This document shows positions 8,632 to 16,999 of a stretch of DNA of 64,000 nt, piece after piece. Origin of the DNA: Bradyrhizobium arachidis (GTDB lineage: Bacteria > Pseudomonadota > Alphaproteobacteria > Rhizobiales > Xanthobacteraceae); assembly GCF_024758505.1 (NCBI RefSeq), contig NZ_CP077970.1:558001-622000 (forward strand), written 5' to 3'. The position numbers and the translations under genes are program-made. Each line of letters begins with the position of its first letter. Position 1 is the first letter of the stretch. The notes under the pieces were generated by a model. It worked only from the letters and a program-made list of their open reading frames with translations. It did no database searches and was not told where the DNA came from.

Positions 8632-9852
8632 ATGGCAAGTCGTTCTTTCATTGTAGTCGTCTCCTTTCTGGCAGGCGCCGCGGTCGTGGCGCTGGTCCCG
8701 GACGTTTCGATCAGGCTGCAGCGCGCTGCCGGAATCCTGCCAGGCAAGACCGTCGCCCAAGGCGACAGCAAGCCCAGCCAGGGCGAGCCAAGACCGCTCG
8801 TGATCGCGATGGACGACGAGCGGATCAAGCTCGCCGACATCGCGTTGACGAAGGTGGAGGCTGGAACGGTCGCGAGGCGCCTGACCGTTCCCGGCACGAT
8901 CATTCCGGATGCGGACAGAGTGGCCCATGTCTCGGTGAAACTGTCGGGCACCGTTGCAGAACTTCGCAAGAAGATCGGCGACGATGTCGAGAGGGGCGAG
9001 ATTTTGGCCGTTCTCGAAAGCCGCGAGGTGGCCGATGCCAAGAGCGAGTATCTCGCCGCGCGCCTTGCGAACGAGCTGCAGCAGGATCTCGCCGCACGCG
9101 ACAAGGCGCTGTGGGAAGGACGTGCGGTTCCGGAGCTGCAATACATCAAATCGCGCAATGCCGCTGCGCAGACCGAGATGCGCTTCAACATCGCGCGTCA
9201 AAAATTGCTGGCGCTCGGCGTCGAGGCCAACGAAATCGCAGGTCTCCCGCAGTCCCCGGACGCGCTGCTGCGCAGCCAGAACGTCCGCGCGCCGATCTCG
9301 GGACGGCTCGCCGAGCGCAAGGTCGAGCTCGGAACCGCGGTCGGCCGCGATAATCTCGAAACGGAGCTGTTCGTCATCGTCGATCTCAGCCGCGTGTGGG
9401 TCGAACTGTCGGTCTCCTCCGGTGACCTGCCTCTGGTCAAAGAGGGCCAATCGGTCCGTGTCTCCGCGCGCGGACTTTCGGAAACGGCGACGGGCAAGGT
9501 CGTGTTTGTAAGTCCCTTGCTCGACAAGGAGACCAGGACCGCCCGCGTGGTGGCCGCGCTCGACAACACCGGCGGGCACTGGCGTCCGGGATCGTTCGTC
9601 ACGACCGCAATCGCGCTTAGCGAACGCCGCGTCGACGTGGTGGTGCCGGCGAGCGCAGTCCAGAACGTTGACGGCGGCAAGGCCGTGTTCGTGCGCACCA
9701 AGGACGGATTTGAAAAGCGCAACGTCGTGGCGGGCGAGCAGGACGGCCAGACCATCGAAATCGTCTCCGGCGTTGCCGTCGGCGAGTCCATCGCCGTTTC
9801 AAACACGTTCTCGCTCAAGGCGGAGCTCGCAAAACCCCGCGACGAGGATTAG
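8632..9852 (+). CDS. CzcB/CusB-family RND efflux adaptor
   Basis: A 406-aa periplasmic adaptor for heavy-metal RND efflux. It has an N-terminal membrane/signal segment (about 5-22), a lipoyl-like half (VAHVSVKLSGTVAELRKKIGDDVERGE), a helical hairpin (about 125-185), the second half (VRAPISGRLAERKVELGTAVGR) and a beta-barrel and membrane-proximal region. No extra N-terminal metal-binding motif is seen. It lies between the metal sensor and the RND permease (3 bp gap), so the three genes form one operon. Specificity probably follows the permease. Confidence 0.87.
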   Translation: MASRSFIVVVSFLAGAAVVALVPDVSIRLQRAAGILPGKTVAQGDSKPSQGEPRPLVIAMDDERIKLADIALTKVEAGTVARRLTVPGTIIPDADRVAHVSVKLSGTVAELRKKIGDDVERGEILAVLESREVADAKSEYLAARLANELQQDLAARDKALWEGRAVPELQYIKSRNAAAQTEMRFNIARQKLLALGVEANEIAGLPQSPDALLRSQNVRAPISGRLAERKVELGTAVGRDNLETELFVIVDLSRVWVELSVSSGDLPLVKEGQSVRVSARGLSETATGKVVFVSPLLDKETRTARVVAALDNTGGHWRPGSFVTTAIALSERRVDVVVPASAVQNVDGGKAVFVRTKDGFEKRNVVAGEQDGQTIEIVSGVAVGESIAVSNTFSLKAELAKPRDED

Positions 9853-9855
9853 GTC

Positions 9856-12800
9856 ATGATCGCGCGGATCGTCGACTTCTCCGTTCGTCGGCGCTGGCTG
9901 GTACTGCTGGTGACGCTTGCGGCTGCCACCTCCGGCTTCTGGTCGCTGACCCGCCTGCCGATCGACGCCGTCCCCGATGTGACCAACGTGCAGGTCCAGA
10001 TCAATGCGGTTGCGCCGGCCCTGACGCCGGTCGAGATCGAAAAGCAGGTTACGGTGGCCCTGGAGACGGCTCTGGCCGGGACCCCCGGGCTCGACTCCAC
10101 GCGGTCGTTCTCGCGCAATGGCTTTGCGCAGATCACGGCGGTCTTCGCCGACCGCACCGACATCTATTTCGCCCGCCAGCAGGTGGCCGAACGCATCAAT
10201 GAGGCAAAGGCCAATCTGCCGCCCCATGTGGACGTTAAGATGGGACCGATCTCGACGGGCCTTGGCGAGATCTATTGGTGGGCGGTCGAATATGGAAAGC
10301 CCGGCGCAACCGCGAAGGTCGAGGACGGCAAGCCGGGCTGGCAGACCGACGGCAGCTATCTCACGCCCGAGGGCGAGCGCCTGACCGATGATTTCCAGCG
10401 CACGGTTTATCTCAGGACCGTGCAGGACTGGATCATCCGTCCGCAGATTCGGACTGTCCCAGGCGTTGCCGGTGCGGACGCAATCGGCGGCTATGTCAAG
10501 CAGTTCCAGGTGCAGCCGGATCCGGCGCGCCTGACGGCCTACGGCCTGTCGTTTGGTCAGGTGATCGCCGCCATCGAGGCGAACAATGTCAGCCGCGGCG
10601 CCAACTTCATCGAGCGGAACGGTGAGGGCGTCGTGGTCCGCGCCAGCGGGCGTGTCGAGAATATCGACGACATAGGCAAGATTGTCGTGACGACGCGGGG
10701 CGGCGTGCCGGTCCGCGTTTCCGATATCGGCGACGTCACGATCGGAAAGGAACTGCGCACCGGCAGCGCCAGCGTGGACGGCCGAGAGGTGGTGCTCGGC
10801 ACTGCGCTGATGCTGGTCGGCGGCAACAGCCGCACGGTGGCCGCCGCGGCCGACCGCAAGATCAGAGAAGTCAGCCGTACGCTGCCGCCGGGCATTCATG
10901 CGCGCACGGTATTGAACCGCACGCAGCTCGTCGACGCGACAATCCAAACGGTTGCGACCAACCTCGCCGAAGGCGCGCTCCTCGTCATCGCAGTCCTGTT
11001 CCTGATGCTCGGCAACTTTCGTGCGGCGCTGGTCGCGGCCTGTGTCATTCCACTGACAATGCTTCTGACCGCGACCGGCATGCTGGGAGGCAAGCTCAGC
11101 GCCAATCTCATGAGCCTCGGCGCGCTCGATTTCGGCCTGATCGTGGACGGCGCGGTGATTATCACGGAAAACAGCCTGCGCCATCTGGCGGAACGGCAGC
11201 GCGATGTTGGGCGAACCCTGCTGCTGCACGAACGCCTCGATACGGTGACCGCATCGGCGACCGAGATGATCCGGCCAACGGTCTATGGCCAGCTGATCAT
11301 CATCCTGGTCTACGTTCCCTTGCTGACCTTCACCGGCGTCGAAGGCAAGACCTTCGAGCCGATGGCACTCACGGTCATGATCGCGCTGATGGCTGCCTTC
11401 GTGTTGTCGCTGACCTTCGTGCCGGCGGCGATTGCGATCGCGATCTCAAAACCGGTGCGCGAGCAGGAAAACGCGATCATTCGTACCCTGAAATCCGCCT
11501 ATGCGCCGCTGCTATCCCGCGCTGCGGTCTCCCCGCTGCCGGTGATGGGCATCGCCCTGCTGCTGGTCGTCGGCGCGGCAGCCCTATTCAGCCGCCTCGG
11601 ACAGGAGTTCACGCCGACGCTGGACGAGAAGAACATCGTGATGGAAGTCAAGCGCGTTCCCAGCACCTCGCTGGCACAGGCGCAGGCGATGCAGCTCCTG
11701 ATCGAGCGTACCGTCAGCAAGTTTCCCCAAGTCGCCTTCGTGTTTTCGCGCACCGGCACGCCGGACCTCGCCGCCGACCCGATGCCGCCAAGCGCCTCCG
11801 ACACCTACATCATCGTCAAGCCGCAGCACGAATGGCCTGATCCCTCGATGTCCAAGGACGATCTCATCAAGACGATCGAAGCCGAGGCGGGCAAGCTGCC
11901 AGGTAACAAGCTCGGCTTCTCGCAGCCGATCGAGATGCGCTTCAACGAGCTGATCGCCGGCGTGCGCGAAGATCTGGCGGTCAAGGTGTTCGGCGACGAC
12001 TTTGCCGAAATGCAGCGCACGGCAGCCGACATCGCCAATGTGCTGCGCCGCATCGACGGCGCGCAGAACGTCAAAGTCGAAGAGACCTCCGGCCTGCCGT
12101 TCCTCGAAATCAAGATCGACAAGGCCGAGATCGCGCGCCGCGGACTCAACCTCGCGACCATCCAGGACCTGATCGAGATAGCGGTCGGCGGGCGCGTCGC
12201 CGGGCTGGTCTTCGAGGGCGACCGCCGCTTCCAGATCGTCGTCCGCCTGAACGATGCGCTGCGCTCCGACATCTCAGCGCTGGAGAACCTGCCGGTGCCG
12301 CTGCCGCATGCCAATCCCGACGCGCCGGCCGCGTCCATTCCGCTGCGCACGCTCGCCGCCTTCGAGCAGACGGATGGCGCCAACCAGATCAGCCGGGAGA
12401 ACGGCAAGCGGCGGGTGGTCGCAACGGCCGAGGTGCGCGGGCGGGATATCGGGTCCCTGGTTGCGGAGGCGCAGGCCAAGGTCGCCGAGCAGGTGAAGCT
12501 CGCCCCGGGCGGCTATCTGACCTGGGGCGGCCAGTTCGAAAATTTCTCCGTCGCGCGCCAGCGGCTGCTGTTCGTCGTGCCGGGCTGCTTCGTGCTGATC
12601 TTCCTGCTGCTGCTCGGGGCGCTGGGATCGGCGCGCGATGCGTTGCTCGTCTTCAGTGCCGTGCCGCTGGCCCTGACCGGCGGCATCGTTGCGCTCTGGC
12701 TACGCGGCATGCCGTTCTCAATCTCGGCTGCCGTCGGCTTCATCGCACTGTCCGGCGTCGCCGTGCTGAACGGCCTGGTGATGCTGAGCCAGATCCGCAA

Positions 12801-13095
12801 GCTGATTGATGACGGCCTGGACACGCTCGATGCGATCAGGGAGGGGGCTCTGACCCGTTTCAGGCCCGTGCTCATGACCGCATTGGTGGCCTCGCTCGGA
12901 TTTGTGCCGATGGCGTTGGCGACCGGCACCGGCGCGGAAGTTCAGCGGCCACTTGCGACCGTCGTCATCGGAGGGCTGCTCACGGCGACGGTGCTGACGC
13001 TGCTCGTCCTGCCGGCGCTCTACGCCTATTTCGCGCCGCGGCACGCGGGGCCGGTGCGCGATCGATACTTCGTTCCGAAGCGCGCCGCAGAATAA
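9856..13095 (+). CDS. CzcA-type heavy-metal RND efflux permease
   Basis: A 1079-aa HME-RND proton antiporter, full length with 12 expected helices and two large periplasmic loops. It starts in the family manner (MIARIVDFSVRRRWLVLL). Helix 4 carries LDFGLIVDGAVIITEN, close to the DFG-x3-DGA-x3-VEN signature of divalent (Zn/Co/Cd/Ni) pumps rather than the Cu/Ag type, with Thr for Val near the end. The CsoR-like sensor upstream could be copper- or nickel-type, so specificity needs testing. No CzcC-type outer-membrane factor is encoded after it; the next gene converges. Confidence 0.92.
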   Translation: MIARIVDFSVRRRWLVLLVTLAAATSGFWSLTRLPIDAVPDVTNVQVQINAVAPALTPVEIEKQVTVALETALAGTPGLDSTRSFSRNGFAQITAVFADRTDIYFARQQVAERINEAKANLPPHVDVKMGPISTGLGEIYWWAVEYGKPGATAKVEDGKPGWQTDGSYLTPEGERLTDDFQRTVYLRTVQDWIIRPQIRTVPGVAGADAIGGYVKQFQVQPDPARLTAYGLSFGQVIAAIEANNVSRGANFIERNGEGVVVRASGRVENIDDIGKIVVTTRGGVPVRVSDIGDVTIGKELRTGSASVDGREVVLGTALMLVGGNSRTVAAAADRKIREVSRTLPPGIHARTVLNRTQLVDATIQTVATNLAEGALLVIAVLFLMLGNFRAALVAACVIPLTMLLTATGMLGGKLSANLMSLGALDFGLIVDGAVIITENSLRHLAERQRDVGRTLLLHERLDTVTASATEMIRPTVYGQLIIILVYVPLLTFTGVEGKTFEPMALTVMIALMAAFVLSLTFVPAAIAIAISKPVREQENAIIRTLKSAYAPLLSRAAVSPLPVMGIALLLVVGAAALFSRLGQEFTPTLDEKNIVMEVKRVPSTSLAQAQAMQLLIERTVSKFPQVAFVFSRTGTPDLAADPMPPSASDTYIIVKPQHEWPDPSMSKDDLIKTIEAEAGKLPGNKLGFSQPIEMRFNELIAGVREDLAVKVFGDDFAEMQRTAADIANVLRRIDGAQNVKVEETSGLPFLEIKIDKAEIARRGLNLATIQDLIEIAVGGRVAGLVFEGDRRFQIVVRLNDALRSDISALENLPVPLPHANPDAPAASIPLRTLAAFEQTDGANQISRENGKRRVVATAEVRGRDIGSLVAEAQAKVAEQVKLAPGGYLTWGGQFENFSVARQRLLFVVPGCFVLIFLLLLGALGSARDALLVFSAVPLALTGGIVALWLRGMPFSISAAVGFIALSGVAVLNGLVMLSQIRKLIDDGLDTLDAIREGALTRFRPVLMTALVASLGFVPMALATGTGAEVQRPLATVVIGGLLTATVLTLLVLPALYAYFAPRHAGPVRDRYFVPKRAAE

Positions 13096-13116
13096 TTTGG
13101 ATGTCGTCAAAGCCGG

Positions 13117-13133
13117 GTGCCGTACTTCGGCAC
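13117..13133. terminator. Hairpin between convergent genes
   Basis: GTGCCG-TACTT-CGGCAC forms a 6-bp stem, within a wider GCCGG...CCGGC pairing, in the 54-bp gap between the RND permease stop and the TauE/SafE stop. It could terminate both directions. There is no strong T-run. Confidence 0.4.
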
Positions 13134-13149
13134 AACGAGACTGCACCGG

Positions 13150-13881
13150 CTAGATGATCAGCACGGCGCCTGACATGAGGAGCAGCACCAGCACGATCCT
13201 GCGGAACATTGCCTCGTCCAGTCGGCCGAACAGTTTCAGGCCAAGCCAGGTCCCCGCGAGAAGCGCAGGCAAGCCAATCAGGAACAGCTTGATCGTCTCC
13301 GGAGTGATGGCGCTCCTGACGCCGATCCACAGCGCGCTCATCAGGAAGATCGCGGCCGCCACCGGCTGGAATACCGTGCGCTGCACCTCTTTCGGCCAGC
13401 CGCGCAGCCCGCACCAGATGGTGACGAGAATACCGGCGAGGCCGGTGATGCCGCAGAGCACGCCATTGAGAAAGCCGACGCTGGCATCCGCCACTGCGCC
13501 GCCGGCCTTGATCGGACGGATCGATGGACGGAGCAGAGCATAGAGGCAGTACAACACGAGGAAGGCGCCGACACCCGCGCGCACATGGGCAGGATTGGCC
13601 CAGGTGAGGATGCCGACGCCGACGGGAACGCCCATCGCTGCGCCGACCACAAACGGCCAGAGCTTCTGGTAATCGAGCAACCGCCTCAGCTTCCAGACCG
13701 AGTAGCCCTGAACGATCAGGCCGAAGGCGATGATCAGGGTGGCCGTCTGAAGCGGCGTGAGGATGTAGAGCCAGATCGAGGCGACGACGAGCCCAAAGGC
13801 AAAGCCGGAGAGGCCAGCGATCAGCGCGCCGGCGAATGTTGCGAGAATGAAGATCGGAAGTTCGAATGAAAACCCATCCAT
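13150..13881 (-). CDS. TauE/SafE-family membrane permease
   Basis: A 243-aa protein with seven to eight predicted helices and the duplicated Gly/Ala-rich repeat of the TauE/SafE (DUF81) family (for example AGALIAGLSGFAFGLV and LNGVLCGITGLAGILV). Members are thought to export sulfite or organosulfur anions. The start at 13881 follows GGAG by 7 nt; a start six codons upstream is less likely. It converges on the RND pump operon and is divergent from the leader-bearing operon at 14.1 kb. The substrate is unknown. Confidence 0.85.
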   Translation of the reverse strand: MDGFSFELPIFILATFAGALIAGLSGFAFGLVVASIWLYILTPLQTATLIIAFGLIVQGYSVWKLRRLLDYQKLWPFVVGAAMGVPVGVGILTWANPAHVRAGVGAFLVLYCLYALLRPSIRPIKAGGAVADASVGFLNGVLCGITGLAGILVTIWCGLRGWPKEVQRTVFQPVAAAIFLMSALWIGVRSAITPETIKLFLIGLPALLAGTWLGLKLFGRLDEAMFRRIVLVLLLMSGAVLII

Positions 13882-14117
13882 GTGCTCGCTCCAAATCAAA
13901 GCGAGCAGCGCTTGAATGGGATCACCATTTCATGGGGAGGCTGCTGCGTCCCCAGGGAATCAGCCTAGGTGAGGAGGCGCATTGGCGCAAGCCGTGCGCT
14001 GTCGCCGACTTTCGCTTCTCCCCGACCGAACCACGGTGGCTTCCACCTTCTCGATAGTTGGATGAGTCCACGCGGTTTCAGATTGACACAATGACACATT
14101 TTTCTGAAGGTTGGCTC

Positions 14118-14188
14118 ATGGGGAAAGCGATCCCCACGAGGCGGCATGCCCAAGAATCGCGTCCGGTCTTCTCACCTAAGGACGCAGC
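14118..14188 (+). ncRNA. Structured 5' leader, copy A
   Basis: This leader ends directly at the ATG of the 76-aa gene. Hairpin 1 is TGGGGA/TCCCCA (14119-14124 with 14131-14136), hairpin 2 is GGC-GGCAT-GCC (14140-14150), followed by CAAG, four linker bases and hairpin 3 GCGTCC/GGACGC (14159-14164 with 14180-14185). The 3' arm of hairpin 3 overlaps the AAGGA ribosome-binding site. Copies B (20073) and C (23032) share most of the sequence. A cis-regulatory RNA that hides the ribosome-binding site is the leading reading; a conserved short peptide (RRHAQESRPV) is an alternative. Confidence 0.6.
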
Positions 14189-14419
14189 ATGTCTGATATC
14201 AAATTCACCCTTCCATATTTTGCAGTACCGGCGGACGGTTCTAGCGGCGTGGATCAGCAGGCGGCAATTCCGCCTCAAGTATCCACTGTCGTGTTCTCTG
14301 GGGACGTCGCACGGGTCATCGAAGGCTTTGCCCTCGCGCTTGACCTCATGGCCGCCAACCAGGACCTACTGATTACAGAGGCCACGTTGAGCGAGCGCGA
14401 ATTGCCCGACGAGGATTAG
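14189..14419 (+). CDS. Hypothetical 76-aa protein behind leader A
   Basis: A small soluble protein with no signal peptide and no recognised domain. A hydrophobic start (MSDIKFTLPYFAVPAD) is followed by a predicted helix (DVARVIEGFALALDLMAANQDLL). The ATG follows AAGG within leader hairpin 3. It is 2 bp from the next gene (phosphatase-like), so they are cotranscribed. The function is unknown. Confidence 0.65.
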   Translation: MSDIKFTLPYFAVPADGSSGVDQQAAIPPQVSTVVFSGDVARVIEGFALALDLMAANQDLLITEATLSERELPDED

Positions 14420-14421
14420 CG

Positions 14422-14919
14422 ATGATGCGTATCAGTCATTTCTGCTTACGCGTGGTCCTGGCGGCGTCCATTGGATTGTTTGCGCCAGAGTTTATGACCA
14501 CATCAGCCTGGGCCGATACTGATGGAGGCAACAAGACAATTGTTTTCGTCTGTCTGCATGGCGTGGTGAACAGTCAGATGGCGGCCGCCTATTTCAACAA
14601 GGCGGCAAGCGAACGCGGCTTGCCCTACCGGGCGGTTTCGCGCGGCATTGATCCGTATTCGTCAATTCCGGTCCCCATTCGGGACGGGCTCGCTCTGGAT
14701 GGCCTCGACCCCACCAATGCACCGGGCGTGCTGACGCCGGCGGATGCGAATAATGCAGGCCGTCTGCTGGCGTTTGACGCGGTGCCGGCCGAACTGAAAG
14801 GCAATGCCAGCGTGACATACTGGTCCGGCGTTCCGTTGGGCATCAATGACTACGATGCGGCGCGTGACGCGATTCTTCAGCGGATCGACGAGCTGATTTC
14901 GACGCTGGCCATGGAATAA
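14422..14919 (+). CDS. Exported LMW-phosphatase/ArsC-like protein lacking the catalytic Arg
   Basis: A 165-aa protein with a signal peptide (about 1-31, ending AWA) and a low-molecular-weight tyrosine phosphatase/arsenate reductase-like fold. The strand and P-loop read IVFVCLHGVVNSQMAAAYF, corresponding to VLFVCxGNxxRSxMAE in active enzymes. The nucleophile Cys is present, but the P-loop Arg of C-x5-R is replaced by Asn (C-LHGVV-N-S). A late DYDAARDAI segment follows. Periplasmic location and the lost Arg argue against ordinary phosphatase activity; binding of an oxyanion or a redox role is possible. It sits in a leader-controlled unit between the 76-aa gene and a PepSY-like gene. Confidence 0.72.
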   Translation: MMRISHFCLRVVLAASIGLFAPEFMTTSAWADTDGGNKTIVFVCLHGVVNSQMAAAYFNKAASERGLPYRAVSRGIDPYSSIPVPIRDGLALDGLDPTNAPGVLTPADANNAGRLLAFDAVPAELKGNASVTYWSGVPLGINDYDAARDAILQRIDELISTLAME

Positions 14920-14994
14920 GGGAGCTTTGGTGCTCGCACCGCGTTGGTGTGTCGGCGGACCCAATTTCATCGATTCAGCCAAGGAACACAGATC

Positions 14995-15231
14995 ATGTCG
15001 ACACGATTGATCCCCCGAGCAATCCTTTGCTTTATCTGGCTGGCCGGTATCTTTTCGCCTGCCCTTGCTCTCACCCAAGAGGAACTCGTGGCCAAGCTGC
15101 AAGCCGCCGGCTATTCGCAGGTTCGCGATATCAAATCTACGGCAGAAGGTATCTCCGTCAAGGCGACAAAAGACGGTAAGGACGTTTCCCTCGTCGTCGA
15201 CAGCAGTGGTCAATTCAAGGAGCGGAAGTAG
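14995..15231 (+). CDS. Small exported PepSY-like protein
   Basis: A 78-aa protein with a signal peptide (1-25, ending ALA) and a single PepSY-like unit (LTQEELVAKLQAAGYSQVRDIKSTAEGISVKATKDGK in pieces). Such small PepSY proteins are periplasmic and may bind or inhibit other proteins. The start at 14995 follows AAGGA by 9 nt. It lies 75 bp after the phosphatase-like gene and is probably cotranscribed with it. Confidence 0.75.
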   Translation: MSTRLIPRAILCFIWLAGIFSPALALTQEELVAKLQAAGYSQVRDIKSTAEGISVKATKDGKDVSLVVDSSGQFKERK

Positions 15232-15409
15232 GGGCAGGAGCTCCGCTCACGCAAGTGTTTCAAGCGGCACTCTCGCCGTGCGGTCTGACGTGATCATGCG
15301 CTAGTTCATCAGGTCGCGCATGATCGTTGAGATTTATCTTCAGTTCACGCGATCCCGGCGATCCACGTGCGAGACTGCTCTGTGGCATCACTTCCGTGAC
15401 GGGTCGCAA
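15232..15409. other. Intergenic DNA between convergent genes
   Basis: This 178-bp gap separates the PepSY-like and ChrB-domain stops. No gene or clear terminator is seen. Confidence 0.4.
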
Positions 15410-15874
15410 CTAGTTTGCAAACTTCCCGGCTGGTTTTCCACCCTTCACCATTTCCTGGGCATAGGCGTACAGTGCATCATAGACGATCCACTCGGCGGCG
15501 TTGAGTGCATGATCGTCCTTGTAGCCGAGGCGGCGGAAACCTTCGGCTACCGCCTGTAAACCGGGTCCTTCGGCCTGCTGATAAAGAGTATTGTCCGTGT
15601 CGGCACCGTTCACGATTCTGCCGAGAAGGACGAGCGCCGCATCGTTCGTTAGCTTGTATTTCTTCAGTATCGCTTCGAACGAGCATTCCTTGCCATGGTG
15701 GCCGAGTTCGACGTCCTTGACGTCATAAGGAATGGCGTCGAGCCGCTTAGCCTCGGCCATGACCTTGTCAGCCGGCGAAAAGATGAATTCGGCATCCTTG
15801 TCGACGAATTTCTTGATGAGCCAGGGGCAGGCGACGCGATCGACTTTGACGTGTTCTCGGGTAATCCACTTCAT
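15410..15874 (-). CDS. ChrB-domain (chromate resistance) protein
   Basis: A 154-aa protein that matches the C-terminal ChrB domain. Landmarks are WITREHVKVDRVACPWLIKKFVDKDAEFIF, ELGHHGKECSFEAILKKY and the GADTDNTLYQQAEGPGLQAVAEGFRRLG tail. Full ChrB proteins sense chromate and regulate chr operons; here only the C-terminal domain is present, without the N-terminal DNA-binding part. The start at 15874 follows AGGAGG by 7 nt. It lies 26 bp after the YncE-like propeller gene on the same strand. The domain call is secure; the chromate role is inferred from the family and the cluster. Confidence 0.85.
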   Translation of the reverse strand: MKWITREHVKVDRVACPWLIKKFVDKDAEFIFSPADKVMAEAKRLDAIPYDVKDVELGHHGKECSFEAILKKYKLTNDAALVLLGRIVNGADTDNTLYQQAEGPGLQAVAEGFRRLGYKDDHALNAAEWIVYDALYAYAQEMVKGGKPAGKFAN

Positions 15875-15900
15875 CTTGTCCTCCTCTTGATCTTGGCAGA

Positions 15901-16797
15901 TCACGCATCCGCCACAACGAGAATCCCGCCGTGGGTGGGTGAGATGACGTAGAGCTGGTCCGGAACCACCAGCGCCGTCGTGTGTGCACCGACACCCGTA
16001 GTCGTCTGAATAGCGGTGCCGGTTCGCGGATCGATGGTTTCGACCAGTCCGGGCTCGCCGATCGCCACGTGGACGCGGCCGGTGGCAGGATTGAAGAAGG
16101 TTACGTCCGGTGGGCCGGTGATAGGCCAGACATTGGCGACCTCGCCGGAGGTACTGTCGAGTTCGACCAGTGCGCCGTCGTCGCAAGCGGCGTAGAGACG
16201 CCCACGCGAATGGTCGATATCAAGGCCATGAGCGCCGCCCGATGGGAGCTTCCACTGCGCAATCGGGAGTAGATTGGGCAGGCTGGCAACGAGCACCATC
16301 GACGGATCGCGGATACAGAGGAATACCCGCTTTGCTTCCGCGTCCGTCACGCACCAGCGCGGCCGGCCCGGAAGGTCTATCGACGTGTGCTTCTGATCGT
16401 TCAGGCCGAACGCATGCAGCGTTGGCGTCTCCCGCTCGTCGCCGATGCAGGCGACGATCCCGAGCGAAAGGTGCTTGACGATCGCAGCGCCATTTGGCCG
16501 GGCGCCGGTTTTGAACACGGCCTTGGTCTCGAATGTCGCCGCATCCAGCCAGGCGAGGCTCGCAGAGCCGCGGTTGGTTACGAGGATTTCACCGTCGTCG
16601 GCGACGGCACCGGCGACACCTGGGAAGCCCGGCAACGTCGTTTCATGCCTGCCCGCATCGTGATCGATCACCTCGACCGTGCTGCGCGCGGTATGCGCGA
16701 TGAAAACCCGCCGGGTCTTGGGATCGAAAGCGGCGTGATCGAAGGCGCTATCTGCAGCACCCGGTATTTTGATGATGCCAAGGCTCTTCAAGGGCAT
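15901..16797 (-). CDS. YncE-like seven-bladed beta-propeller protein
   Basis: A 298-aa protein with repeated propeller blades such as RRVFIAHTARSTVEVID, DGEILVTNRGSASLAWLD and GRLYAACDDGALVELD. No signal peptide is visible, unlike many YncE proteins, so it may be cytoplasmic. It shares a transcription unit with the ChrB-domain gene. The ATG follows GAGG. A three-hairpin leader lies at 16869-16949, between this gene and the GST stop. A binding or scaffold role is possible; no catalytic residues are assigned. Confidence 0.75.
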   Translation of the reverse strand: MPLKSLGIIKIPGAADSAFDHAAFDPKTRRVFIAHTARSTVEVIDHDAGRHETTLPGFPGVAGAVADDGEILVTNRGSASLAWLDAATFETKAVFKTGARPNGAAIVKHLSLGIVACIGDERETPTLHAFGLNDQKHTSIDLPGRPRWCVTDAEAKRVFLCIRDPSMVLVASLPNLLPIAQWKLPSGGAHGLDIDHSRGRLYAACDDGALVELDSTSGEVANVWPITGPPDVTFFNPATGRVHVAIGEPGLVETIDPRTGTAIQTTTGVGAHTTALVVPDQLYVISPTHGGILVVADA

Positions 16798-16868
16798 GGC
16801 GACCTCACGCCGCTACGCTGCCGAGAGCGGGCACTCCGTTGGATGGATTGAATGAAGACTCCGTCCAC

Positions 16869-16949
16869 GTGCAATCTCCCCGAAAAATCGAGCGTTGCAC
16901 AGAGCTTGGACGGTCCGCCCGTCTGGCGGGGAGTCTGTGTTTCCCCGTG
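16869..16949 (-). ncRNA. Divergent structured leader D upstream of the propeller-ChrB genes
   Basis: Read on the minus strand, hairpin 1 is CGGGGA/TCCCCG, then three bases, hairpin 2 is GACGG-GCGGA-CCGTC, then CAAG, four bases and hairpin 3 GTGCAA/TTGCAC. Order, the three-base linker, the five-base loop of hairpin 2, CAAG and the four-base linker all match leaders A-C, while the stem sequences differ in a compensating way. The gene start lies about 70 nt further downstream, so hairpin 3 does not hide this ribosome-binding site directly. Membership in the same RNA family is an inference. Confidence 0.42.
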
Positions 16950-16999
16950 GCATCAATTTAGGCCTTGCAAGAGGTGCCGACAAGGCTGGATCTGCAAGG

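Noticed and set aside
9799..11229. 476-codon open frame on the minus strand opposite the RND permease
   Set aside because: It is antisense to a clear CzcA gene, has Arg/His/Asp-rich unnatural composition and no ribosome-binding site. High GC makes such frames common.
12980..13894. 304-codon frame overlapping the TauE/SafE gene in another frame
   Set aside because: The overlapping frame encodes a proper multi-helix TauE/SafE protein; this one is Arg-rich and featureless.
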